Shown here piece after piece: positions 16,460 through 23,693 of a stretch of DNA of 64,000 nt. The notes under the pieces were generated by a model, which searched no databases, was not told the origin of the DNA, and worked only from the letters and a program-made list of their open reading frames with translations. This DNA comes from JANRLF01 sp033762815 (GTDB lineage Bacteria > Bacteroidota > Bacteroidia > Chitinophagales > CAIOSU01). The position numbers and the translations under genes are program-made. Positions within the stretch are counted from its first letter, which is position 1. Each line of letters begins with the position of its first letter. The stretch covers positions 248,001 to 312,000 of the forward strand of contig JANRLF010000001.1 in NCBI GenBank assembly GCA_033762815.1, written 5' to 3'.

Positions 16460-17179
16460 ATGCAGTACTTTTTTGTAACAGGAAGCAATAGGGGTTTAGG
16501 AAAGGCTCTGGTAGATGCTTTGCTGGCTTTGCCGCAAGCACAGGTCTTTGGTATCAGCAGGAAAGCGGAAACGCCTGCGCCCAATTTCCATCCCATTCGG
16601 CTTGATTTGACCGACACGGAAGCTACAGCCAATTTTCAATTTCCAAACATTGAGCAAGCTGATAAATTGGTCCTTATCAATAATGCCGGCCAATTAGGGG
16701 AGGTGAGCCATCTGGGTAACCAACAACCAGACAATTTCGCCAATGTACTCAAGGTAAATTTGATAGCCCCAGGTATCCTGGTGAATGCTTTTATCAATAA
16801 GTACAAAAGTTTGAAAGCTGAAAAGTTGATTATCAATATCACTTCCGGTGCTGCCAATAGTCCTTATGATGGGTGGTCGGCCTACTGTAGTTCAAAAGCT
16901 GGTCTAGATATGCTTACTAAAGTGGCGGCGGAAGAACAGGTAATTAGCAAGTTGCCTTACCCATTTATAATATTGGGTATAGCCCCTGGTGTGGTAGATA
17001 CAGGTATGCAGGCCCAGCTTAGGGTAACCGACCACAGCCAATTTAGCAGGGGCGACAAATTCCATGAGCTGTATAGGGAGGGGAAACTATATGCCCCTGA
17101 AGCAGTTGCCCAAAAGCTAAAGGATATTATACTGAACCCCGCTCAGGTTAAAGAAACTATTAGTAGGATACAGCTTTAA
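16460..17179 (+). CDS. short-chain dehydrogenase/reductase, sepiapterin/benzil-reductase-like
   Basis: 239 residues, classical SDR. NADP(H)-binding motif TGSNRGLGKAL (residues 7-17), basic residue in GISRKAE at the end of strand 2 (favouring NADPH), NNAG in LINNAGQLG, active-site Ser in NITSGAAN, and the catalytic YCSSK. The sequence order and the APGVVDTGMQAQLR loop resemble Bacillus YueD (benzil reductase) and sepiapterin reductase. The enzyme would reduce a carbonyl group of a small substrate in the cytoplasm. Its start follows the upstream terminator by 12 bases, so the promoter must lie close to or within the terminator region. It is convergent with the outer-membrane protein gene and overlaps it by 4 bases. 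Confidence 0.88.
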   Translation: MQYFFVTGSNRGLGKALVDALLALPQAQVFGISRKAETPAPNFHPIRLDLTDTEATANFQFPNIEQADKLVLINNAGQLGEVSHLGNQQPDNFANVLKVNLIAPGILVNAFINKYKSLKAEKLIINITSGAANSPYDGWSAYCSSKAGLDMLTKVAAEEQVISKLPYPFIILGIAPGVVDTGMQAQLRVTDHSQFSRGDKFHELYREGKLYAPEAVAQKLKDIILNPAQVKETISRIQL

Positions 17180-17862
17180 AATGCTAAGAAACCAATACCA
17201 AGCCTTATCTGGCCATAGTTTGCGTTTGTTAATGCCTGAATGCCCCGTTCTTCAACACTATCATCGGCACCTACACCCCGAAAAGAGGGTATAGCACAAT
17301 CAACAGCATAGTTGAGTACTATTCTATTTCCCACTATGAATTGCCTACCTAGACCCACATGGATAGCCACATCATAATAACGGGAAAAATCCACATCTGG
17401 CAATTTGAGTTCGTTCAAGTTGTCTGCCAAACTTGGCCTAATACTATTAAACGATAAGCCGGTTAAAAAGTATAATCCTCTGGGAGCAATATGCCCTAAA
17501 CCGCTAAGAAAGAATTTTGAATCAAATCTTACCGTATGGACAGTTGCATAACCTACTTCATCATAATCTATATCATTATACCTAAATCCATCAAATTCAC
17601 GATAATAACCTGAATAAAGGGTTTTATACTTTCCATAACCGTAAGAAAGCCCTAATACAATTGATTTACTGATGGTGTATTCTACCCCGGCATTATGGTC
17701 AATATCAAAAATACTACTCCCTTTATTGCCTATGGTTAGGATATTAGGCTGTATGTCAAAATCATACTTAATGTAAAATTTTTTGCCCATGAAACCTGGC
17801 ACTTGTCCATAGCTAGATATGCTAATGCACAGTAATAGAAACAATATTGGTTGCCTTGTCAT
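17176..17862 (-). CDS. outer-membrane beta-barrel-like protein
   Basis: 228 residues with an N-terminal signal peptide (ILFLLLCISISSYGQ). The mature chain has alternating hydrophobic/aromatic strands (KIKYDFDIQPNILTI..., VEYTISKSIVLGLSYGYGKY, GLYFLTGLSFNS, QIRLGIGFLAF) and ends in a phenylalanine (GFLAF), typical of barrels inserted by the BAM complex. No named family is recognised. Its start codon overlaps the stop of the M48 protease gene by 4 bases (ATGA), so the two are translationally coupled. This suggests the barrel is a partner, substrate or quality-control target of the protease. Confidence 0.75.
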   Translation of the reverse strand: MTRQPILFLLLCISISSYGQVPGFMGKKFYIKYDFDIQPNILTIGNKGSSIFDIDHNAGVEYTISKSIVLGLSYGYGKYKTLYSGYYREFDGFRYNDIDYDEVGYATVHTVRFDSKFFLSGLGHIAPRGLYFLTGLSFNSIRPSLADNLNELKLPDVDFSRYYDVAIHVGLGRQFIVGNRIVLNYAVDCAIPSFRGVGADDSVEERGIQALTNANYGQIRLGIGFLAF

Positions 17863-20147
17863 TTTTTGGTTTTGTGCTTAATCTGGTTGAAAGTAAAATA
17901 TAAGTGGGAGGCAAGTAAGGCTTTTCTATCCTTTTCTACTATTTTTTGATATTCAGCCATTAGCAATTTATTTTCTTCCATATCAAATACTAAAGAATAA
18001 TAATAGGTGGCCTTCCTGCTTTGAATCATAAAAGGCATCGTAACAGGTAAAATAGGAGCATACACACAAGTCGTAATCACTAAAAAAAAGTTAGTCTTCA
18101 TTTTCCTTGCTGCTATCACGCCATTCCACATCATATAGCGAGTGCCATACTTTTTTCTTAGGTAATCTAAATCTGCCTTATCAATTACGGAGAAAAACAT
18201 GCTGTCTTCATGGGTTACCTGTTCATCAAGCCATTCGTTCAATATTGATAAATCATTAAAAGTGTTTACATCACCCGGTTTCAAATCATTGCTGCTGATT
18301 ACCGATACATCCAAGTTGGCTGTTTGGGCACTTTTGTCAATAAGTTGTAGGTATTCCCTAGCTGCCTTTTCACTTTCATTGTACTCTATCCCTTTTCCGC
18401 TACGCATATCTATTTTCAGATAGACAGGGTCAATCATTGCTACTTTGTCGATACCTAGGGACAAACCCTTTTTCTGAATTTGTTTTTGTTGTTTTCGCTG
18501 CTCGTTATATGAGAGCGATTTTTTGGTTTTGTCCTTATTACTTTCTGAATAAAGACTCTGATACGTCTTTTCAAAATCCTTGTCCTGGAATAAATCTACT
18601 AGGGCATAGAAATAATAGTTGCTTTTGGAAGAGGTCTTTTTCTTCTTCTTTTTCAGTTTTGAATATTTTGATTCTTCCTCATCTTTTACTTTTTCCTCTT
18701 CTTTTACCAATTCATTCATTTGAAGCGAATCCACCGTGGTTTTAGGTGTTCTGGAAAAATCTTTCGGATTTACGTGCAGTTTTACGGCTAATTGTTCCAA
18801 TAATTGCTTGCTGGTCTGTTGGATATCAAGATCATTGGGATACTGTTGTTTTAGTTTCCAAGCATAATGTAGCGCAATTGCATTCAGCTCCTTTTTGATT
18901 TCCTTTAACTGATCCATTAAGTAGAATAGTTGTTGTGATTCTCCCTTAATGTCATGATAGTTATAATGTACGCTATAGAATTCCCCTTCATTATTATATA
19001 CGGTAAGGGCAAGCAATGCTTTTGCGATATTCTTTTTAAGGAAAATGTTATCGGGGTATTTTTTTAAGAGCAGATAAGAGTTGTAGATAGCATGTTCATA
19101 GTTCATTTCAGTGAGATAAATGCGGCTGCATTCAAACCTACATAAGTCCCTTACTTTCTTAAACTCTACCTCCGAAACAATGAAATCTACTCTATTCGCA
19201 TTAGGCAAACTATCGTAAAGCGGATGCAAATTGATCCTTCTTTCGGGCACGCTGGGGTGTGAATCGTATGCTTCTTCTTCCCCCTCATCATCCTCTTCCC
19301 CTTCTTCAGTGTCCTCTTCTTCATCGGAGGCTTTTCTTTCCTCTTCGTCAGCATCCTTCTTTTTCTCAAAGTAAGATTTTGGGAAGACCAGATTTTCCGA
19401 TTCAAAAAAGCTTTTGTCAAATGGTACTTCATCGAAGGGCATATCCGCATATTCCAATACATCAAATGCACCCTCGATAGCTTTTAGGCTATAGGTTGTT
19501 TTTACAAACCGCTCCAAGCCCAGTTCATCAGCAACTGTTTCCAATTCTTTGGAGTAATTGCTTTTTGCCAACAGTCGGTCATCAAGTGAAAAATCCTTGT
19601 AAATACCTTTGCTTTGTTGGATTTTGGAGCTATTCACATACATGTCCATAGCGTGACCTTTTACATAATGGCTTACTTCATGGCTCAATACAAAGGCTAG
19701 TTGCGCCTCGTTTTCCAATTGAGCAAGCAGCCCCACGTTTACTAGGATAATACCATTATCGGTTGCGAAAGCATTTACAGCGGCTGATTTTACTGCATAT
19801 ATTTTGATTTTACTTTTTAGTTCGGGTTCATCTTTCAGCAAGTTTTGCATTACGCTGTTCAAGTAATTCGATACAGGATCATTAAACAACACTTTACCAC
19901 TAAGCAGCAGCTTATTAAGGATGTAATTACTGGAAACCAAAAATTCCTTTTTGCTTTTCTTATCCAATTTGTTTTGTTCTTCGGCAATGCGGTACTGCAA
20001 ATCAGCTACTTTTTCATAACTGGGGGTTATAAAATCCAAAGGAATACTGCCGGCAGCTTTTAGGGGGGTATAATCAGTAGGGGTTACTTGGCCATAGATG
20101 CTGCAAAAGCCCAAAAGCAGGGCAGCGATTAATGCAAAATGTTTCAT
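17859..20147 (-). CDS. M48-family metalloprotease with acidic linker and long C-terminal region
   Basis: 762 residues, much longer than the usual 300-500 for M48 secreted peptidases. Signal peptide residues 1-19. Zinc site HEVSH at 156-160, third ligand in ELETVADELG (Glu203, with the family-typical AD), and the SHPSVPERR motif at about 296-304 that ends the M48 catalytic domain. Between them is a strongly acidic insert (about 264-293, mostly Glu/Asp). The remaining 450 residues are helical with Lys-rich tracts and a late hydrophobic segment (FFLVITTCVYAPILPVTMPF). BepA/LoiP-type M48 proteases degrade or help assemble outer-membrane proteins, which fits the coupled barrel gene downstream. Function of the C-terminal half is unknown. 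Confidence 0.85.
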   Translation of the reverse strand: MKHFALIAALLLGFCSIYGQVTPTDYTPLKAAGSIPLDFITPSYEKVADLQYRIAEEQNKLDKKSKKEFLVSSNYILNKLLLSGKVLFNDPVSNYLNSVMQNLLKDEPELKSKIKIYAVKSAAVNAFATDNGIILVNVGLLAQLENEAQLAFVLSHEVSHYVKGHAMDMYVNSSKIQQSKGIYKDFSLDDRLLAKSNYSKELETVADELGLERFVKTTYSLKAIEGAFDVLEYADMPFDEVPFDKSFFESENLVFPKSYFEKKKDADEEERKASDEEEDTEEGEEDDEGEEEAYDSHPSVPERRINLHPLYDSLPNANRVDFIVSEVEFKKVRDLCRFECSRIYLTEMNYEHAIYNSYLLLKKYPDNIFLKKNIAKALLALTVYNNEGEFYSVHYNYHDIKGESQQLFYLMDQLKEIKKELNAIALHYAWKLKQQYPNDLDIQQTSKQLLEQLAVKLHVNPKDFSRTPKTTVDSLQMNELVKEEEKVKDEEESKYSKLKKKKKKTSSKSNYYFYALVDLFQDKDFEKTYQSLYSESNKDKTKKSLSYNEQRKQQKQIQKKGLSLGIDKVAMIDPVYLKIDMRSGKGIEYNESEKAAREYLQLIDKSAQTANLDVSVISSNDLKPGDVNTFNDLSILNEWLDEQVTHEDSMFFSVIDKADLDYLRKKYGTRYMMWNGVIAARKMKTNFFLVITTCVYAPILPVTMPFMIQSRKATYYYSLVFDMEENKLLMAEYQKIVEKDRKALLASHLYFTFNQIKHKTKK

Positions 20148-20194
20148 GGAAAAGATAGGATATTGCCCTTATTTGGAATAAATGATTTCGACGG

Positions 20195-20202
20195 CAAAAG
20201 TA
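20195..20202 (-). promoter_or_regulatory. -7 promoter element of the M48 operon
   Basis: TACTTTTG on the minus strand, an exact TAnnTTTG match, 48 bases before the protease start codon. No clear -33 element. Confidence 0.35.
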
Positions 20203-20323
20203 ATAGAAAGTTACTAATCCCATAGTTTTTTTGAACAATTTTACAGGGAGAATGCCCTAGTTCTTAGAGTTTGTAGATTATGAAGCAAGAGCATGATTAA
20301 CCGTTATTATCTCTATTAGGAAT

Positions 20324-21376
20324 ATGAGTTCGGCTACAATCCGTTGTTATCCTTATCGATTGCAGTTTCGTAGGCCTTTTCGGATTGCGGCCGGTTCGCG
20401 AACCCATACCGACAGCATATACGTAAGCATTGAGCAATATGGCAAGATAGGTTATGGCGAGGCAGCTTTGCCTCCCTACTTGCAGGAAAACACCCTATCG
20501 GTAATGGCGGCAATTGCCAGGGTTAAAAACTCAATAAGCATCCAAACATCTGATGAACCGCCTATAAAAACCATTCATGCAATAAAGGCACTGCTCGGCG
20601 ACCAACCTGCAGCGATTGCGGCTTTGGAACTTGCCATGTGGGATTTGCATGGGCAGCTAGTGCACCAGCCTTTATACCAGTGCTTGGGCATAGAGCAAGT
20701 AATACCCGTACAAAGTACTTATACTATAGGTATTGGCGATGAGTCGGATATTCGTCAATCGGTAGCTGATGCCCACCATTTTGCCTTGCTTAAACTGAAA
20801 CTGGGCAGTTCTGACGATAAAAAGGCAGTCAAGACATTGAAACAATTTACCGATAAACCTTTTTGTGTGGATGTCAACCAAGGCTGGAACGACTGGCGGC
20901 AAGCATCGGATATGGCATTTTGGCTGCATGAACAAGGTGCTTTCTTATTGGAACAACCACTGCCTAAGCATAGGTTGGATGATATTGCCCGCATTGCCGA
21001 AAATAGCCCCATACCCATTATACTTGATGAAAGCGTGAGGCGGTTTAGCGACATAAGAACAGTCTACGGCGCTTGCCAAGGTATCAATATCAAACTAATG
21101 AAGAGCGGGGGAGTAGTGGAAGCAAAGCAGATGATTGCACTTGCCCGTGAATTGGGTATGAAAGTACTAGTAGGCTGTATGTCCGAATCCTCATGTGCCG
21201 TAAGCGCGGCCGCGCATTTGAGTGGGTTATGTGACTGGGCCGATTTGGATGGGCCTTATTTAATTGTCAATGACCCTTTTGATGGTGTTAAAATTGATAA
21301 GGGATATATCCATTTACCTAATAAAAATGGAATTGGCATTGAATTAAGAGGAAAGTTGGAAGCAACTTCCCAATAA
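20324..21376 (+). CDS. dipeptide epimerase (enolase superfamily, muconate-lactonising subgroup)
   Basis: 350 residues with the enolase-superfamily two-domain layout. The catalytic Lys-x-Lys is LKLKLG (Lys157, Lys159), metal ligands are Asp183 (CVDVNQGW), Glu210 (LLEQPLP) and Asp235 (ILDESV), and the second general base is Lys257 (INIKLMKSGG). The DESV and KLMKSGG motifs match L-Ala-D/L-Glu epimerases and related dipeptide epimerases, which racemise one residue of peptidoglycan-derived or dietary dipeptides. It acts in the cytoplasm. It is the first gene before a lone receiver-domain protein 29 bases downstream on the same strand. The exact dipeptide cannot be read from sequence. Confidence 0.88.
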   Translation: MSSATIRCYPYRLQFRRPFRIAAGSRTHTDSIYVSIEQYGKIGYGEAALPPYLQENTLSVMAAIARVKNSISIQTSDEPPIKTIHAIKALLGDQPAAIAALELAMWDLHGQLVHQPLYQCLGIEQVIPVQSTYTIGIGDESDIRQSVADAHHFALLKLKLGSSDDKKAVKTLKQFTDKPFCVDVNQGWNDWRQASDMAFWLHEQGAFLLEQPLPKHRLDDIARIAENSPIPIILDESVRRFSDIRTVYGACQGINIKLMKSGGVVEAKQMIALARELGMKVLVGCMSESSCAVSAAAHLSGLCDWADLDGPYLIVNDPFDGVKIDKGYIHLPNKNGIGIELRGKLEATSQ

Positions 21377-21405
21377 CTATTTATATTTATCGCATATTTA
21401 AGCTT

Positions 21406-21792
21406 ATGTCACAGTCAGTTAAGAATATTTACGTAGTAGATGATGATGCCATGCTGAGCACCATGTTAATCGATTTTCTACATACCAAAGGTTATAATCC
21501 GCAAGCCTGCGGTACAGGTGAAGAATGTTTGGGCAAATTGGCCGGCAATCAAGGGCTAAACATTGTCGTGCTCGATTATTACCTAAACTCTGTGTCGAAA
21601 AATGCAGCAAACGGACTGCAGATTTTAGAGGCCATACATGAATTGGACCCCGATGCACATGTTATTATGCTTTCCAGCCAAGAAAGTTATGGTATCGCTG
21701 CCCGCACTATTCAGAAAGGGGCGGAAAGGTATGTACTGAAGGGCAACCCAAATGCCTTTCAGGAAATTGCGGAAATGATAGATGAACTGTAA
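21406..21792 (+). CDS. single-domain response regulator (receiver only)
   Basis: 128 residues, a complete receiver domain and nothing more. The acidic pocket is Asp12-Asp14 (VVDDDAM), the phosphorylation site Asp57 (VVLDYYL), the switch Ser in MLSSQES and the conserved Lys in YVLKG. A short insertion (NSVSKNAANGLQ) follows the phosphorylated strand. Without an output domain it must work by protein contact, for example in a phosphorelay or on a motility or secretion component. No histidine kinase is next to it. Spacing of 29 bases to the epimerase gene suggests cotranscription, but no functional link is obvious. Confidence 0.88.
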   Translation: MSQSVKNIYVVDDDAMLSTMLIDFLHTKGYNPQACGTGEECLGKLAGNQGLNIVVLDYYLNSVSKNAANGLQILEAIHELDPDAHVIMLSSQESYGIAARTIQKGAERYVLKGNPNAFQEIAEMIDEL

Positions 21793-21980
21793 AGAAAAGT
21801 TACCGCAAGCGTTTTTGACATTCCCCTCGAAAAAAAAACTTGACTTTTGAAAAAGTCCCCACTATATTACCTCTAGTCAATCACGCTTGCGGCGTCCTTA
21901 CTGCTCACACAAATTATTACGGACGCAGCATAATATAGTTGCGGCCGTATAAGTTAGTAACAACGAAAACGAGCTTGCTT

Positions 21981-23492
21981 ATGTGGAAACGTGGAATCTT
22001 GGGAATTTGTTTGGCAATGGCTTTCAGCTTGTTGTGCTCATTTACCTATGTGGAAAAATATTACGGTGCAGCCCAATCTTATGAAGAAGGGGTTTCCGTT
22101 CTACCACTGCCCAATGGCAATTACTTGGTTTCAGGTGCTTACAACAACACGGGCAACCTTGCCAACTGGAAAGGTTACCTGCTGTTGTTGGATGCCCAAG
22201 GCGATACCCTTTGGGCGCAACGCGACCTGCCTGTGAACGGCAAGATTCGTCCTACAAGTGACGATAACTTCATTTTTGCCGGGGGCAATACTGCTGCCCA
22301 AGCCTATGATACCATTTACATTAGCAAAGCAACCCAGCAGGGCCAACCTATCTGGAGCAAGCAGTTCATGATAGGGCCTTGTAAGAATACGGTGACTGAT
22401 GTATTGCCCATAGCCGACGGATACTTGATAAGCGGTTTCTTTGCCACCAAAATAGCTGCCAGCCCCACATACGATGCTTTTGTAATGAAGTTGAACCTAA
22501 CTGGGGACATTGTTTGGCAACAAACAGTTGGCGGAGACTTTACCGAACAATTGCACAGCGTAAAGGTATTGCCCAATGGTCAAGTGGTGGCACTAGGTTG
22601 GACCAATAGCGACAATTCTACCAATAATGTCGATTATCTTTTGGTGAAGTTGGAAGCAGATGGTACACCGGTATGGCGCAAGCGTTTCGGTAACGAGTAC
22701 CATAATTACGGCTATGGCTTGGAAGTAACCAATGACGGCAGAATGGTTACTCTCGGATATACTTCCCACATGGAATTCACGAAATTGGACAGCAGCGGTA
22801 AAATTCTTTGGGAAAAAACTTATGGCTCTACCGGGGGTAGTACATATTTCAAAGTAGCCAATACCATGGATGGTGGCTTTGCCCTGTTGGGTACCGAAAT
22901 GGTGGGCTCCCAATCACAAGCGGTGTTTATGAAAATCAAGCAGAATGGAGAGGTCTTTTGGAAGAAGAGCTGGAATGCTCGCTTGCGCGAATTTCAGGAA
23001 AAGGCTGACGGCAGTTTTGTATTGACTGGTTATGCATCCTACTTACCTGATGTGGTAGTGATTATGATGGATAGTACCCTTTTGCCTGCACCAATGCCCA
23101 CTATTACCAAGCCCGATATGTTAGCCAGCGTTCCTGATAGCGCCGCTTCACTTGCAGCACCTGAAGAGGATGAGGATGCCGCCGCCCAGCAATTGTTGGA
23201 TAGCTTGGGTATCTCCACTGCGGTTGACGAACAGGCTTTGGAAACAAAATATGGTAGCGTGAAAACTTATCCGAATCCTGCCGACAATGAGGTGTTCATT
23301 GAATATCCCAATGCTGATAACCGTGAATTCTCCATACAAGTGTTTGCGATGAACGGTGCCACTGTACGTTATGCAGACCACTTAGTGGGGGACAAGATAA
23401 CCATAGAGCGCGGCGACCTAGCTAAAGGCATGTACACCTACAAACTGAGCGACGGCCGAAACACCTATATCGGCAAGATTTTGTTCAGGTAA
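21981..23492 (+). CDS. secreted beta-propeller-like protein with T9SS sorting domain
   Basis: 503 residues from the ATG at 21981, which opens a good signal peptide (GILGICLAMAFSLLCS). An in-frame ATG at 21939 would bury the signal behind 14 polar residues and is less likely. The body holds repeated blades of the form G-D-T/I-W/L-W-x-K/Q-x-G (TGDIVWQQTVGGDFTEQLHS, DGTPVWRKRFGNEYHNYGYG, GKILWEKTYGSTGGSTYFK), the pattern of delta-60/PQQ-like propellers. The last about 75 residues are a type A T9SS sorting domain (VKTYPNPADNEVFIEYPNAD, ending GKILFR). The protein is exported by Sec, then carried across the outer membrane by T9SS and released or anchored at the surface. Ligand unknown. Confidence 0.85.
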   Translation: MWKRGILGICLAMAFSLLCSFTYVEKYYGAAQSYEEGVSVLPLPNGNYLVSGAYNNTGNLANWKGYLLLLDAQGDTLWAQRDLPVNGKIRPTSDDNFIFAGGNTAAQAYDTIYISKATQQGQPIWSKQFMIGPCKNTVTDVLPIADGYLISGFFATKIAASPTYDAFVMKLNLTGDIVWQQTVGGDFTEQLHSVKVLPNGQVVALGWTNSDNSTNNVDYLLVKLEADGTPVWRKRFGNEYHNYGYGLEVTNDGRMVTLGYTSHMEFTKLDSSGKILWEKTYGSTGGSTYFKVANTMDGGFALLGTEMVGSQSQAVFMKIKQNGEVFWKKSWNARLREFQEKADGSFVLTGYASYLPDVVVIMMDSTLLPAPMPTITKPDMLASVPDSAASLAAPEEDEDAAAQQLLDSLGISTAVDEQALETKYGSVKTYPNPADNEVFIEYPNADNREFSIQVFAMNGATVRYADHLVGDKITIERGDLAKGMYTYKLSDGRNTYIGKILFR

Positions 23493-23573
23493 TTATTGTC
23501 GTTGTTCCATTCTAAGAAAGCTCTTTTGCCATAAAGGGTTTTTTTACTACATATGACAAATCTCAAGGAGGTA

Positions 23574-23619
23574 TTTCACGAAACGTGAAAAAAAGAGCAG
23601 AATTTCACAAAACATGAAA
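23574..23619 (+). promoter_or_regulatory. twin 17-base dyad operators upstream of the SprB-repeat gene
   Basis: TTTCACGAAACGTGAAA at 23574-23590 is a perfect palindrome with 7-base arms and a 3-base centre. TTTCACAAAACATGAAA at 23603-23619 differs from it at two positions only. Centres are 29 bases apart. Both lie upstream of a good -33/-7 promoter (23640-23673), the usual place for an activator. Confidence 0.65.
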
Positions 23620-23639
23620 TGAAGGCCTCTATCGCTCAC

Positions 23640-23673
23640 TTTGGAAAGAATAGTCAATTCCTGACTATCTTTG
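23640..23673 (+). promoter_or_regulatory. Bacteroidota-type promoter (TTTG / TATCTTTG) of the SprB-repeat gene
   Basis: TTTG at 23640-23643 and TATCTTTG at 23666-23673, spaced 22 bases, close to the consensus TTTG-N19-21-TAnnTTTG. The predicted transcript start, near 23680, lies after the first in-frame ATG (23619) and just before the ATG at 23694, so it decides the start codon. Confidence 0.65.
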
Positions 23674-23693
23674 ATGCCAGAAATTACCGTTAT

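Noticed and set aside
23574..23590. Resemblance of the first dyad to a ParB parS site (TGTTTCACGTGAAACA)
   Set aside because: The dyad has a 3-base centre between the arms and lacks the outer TG/CA, so ParB spacing is wrong; two unequal copies upstream of a promoter fit an activator site better.
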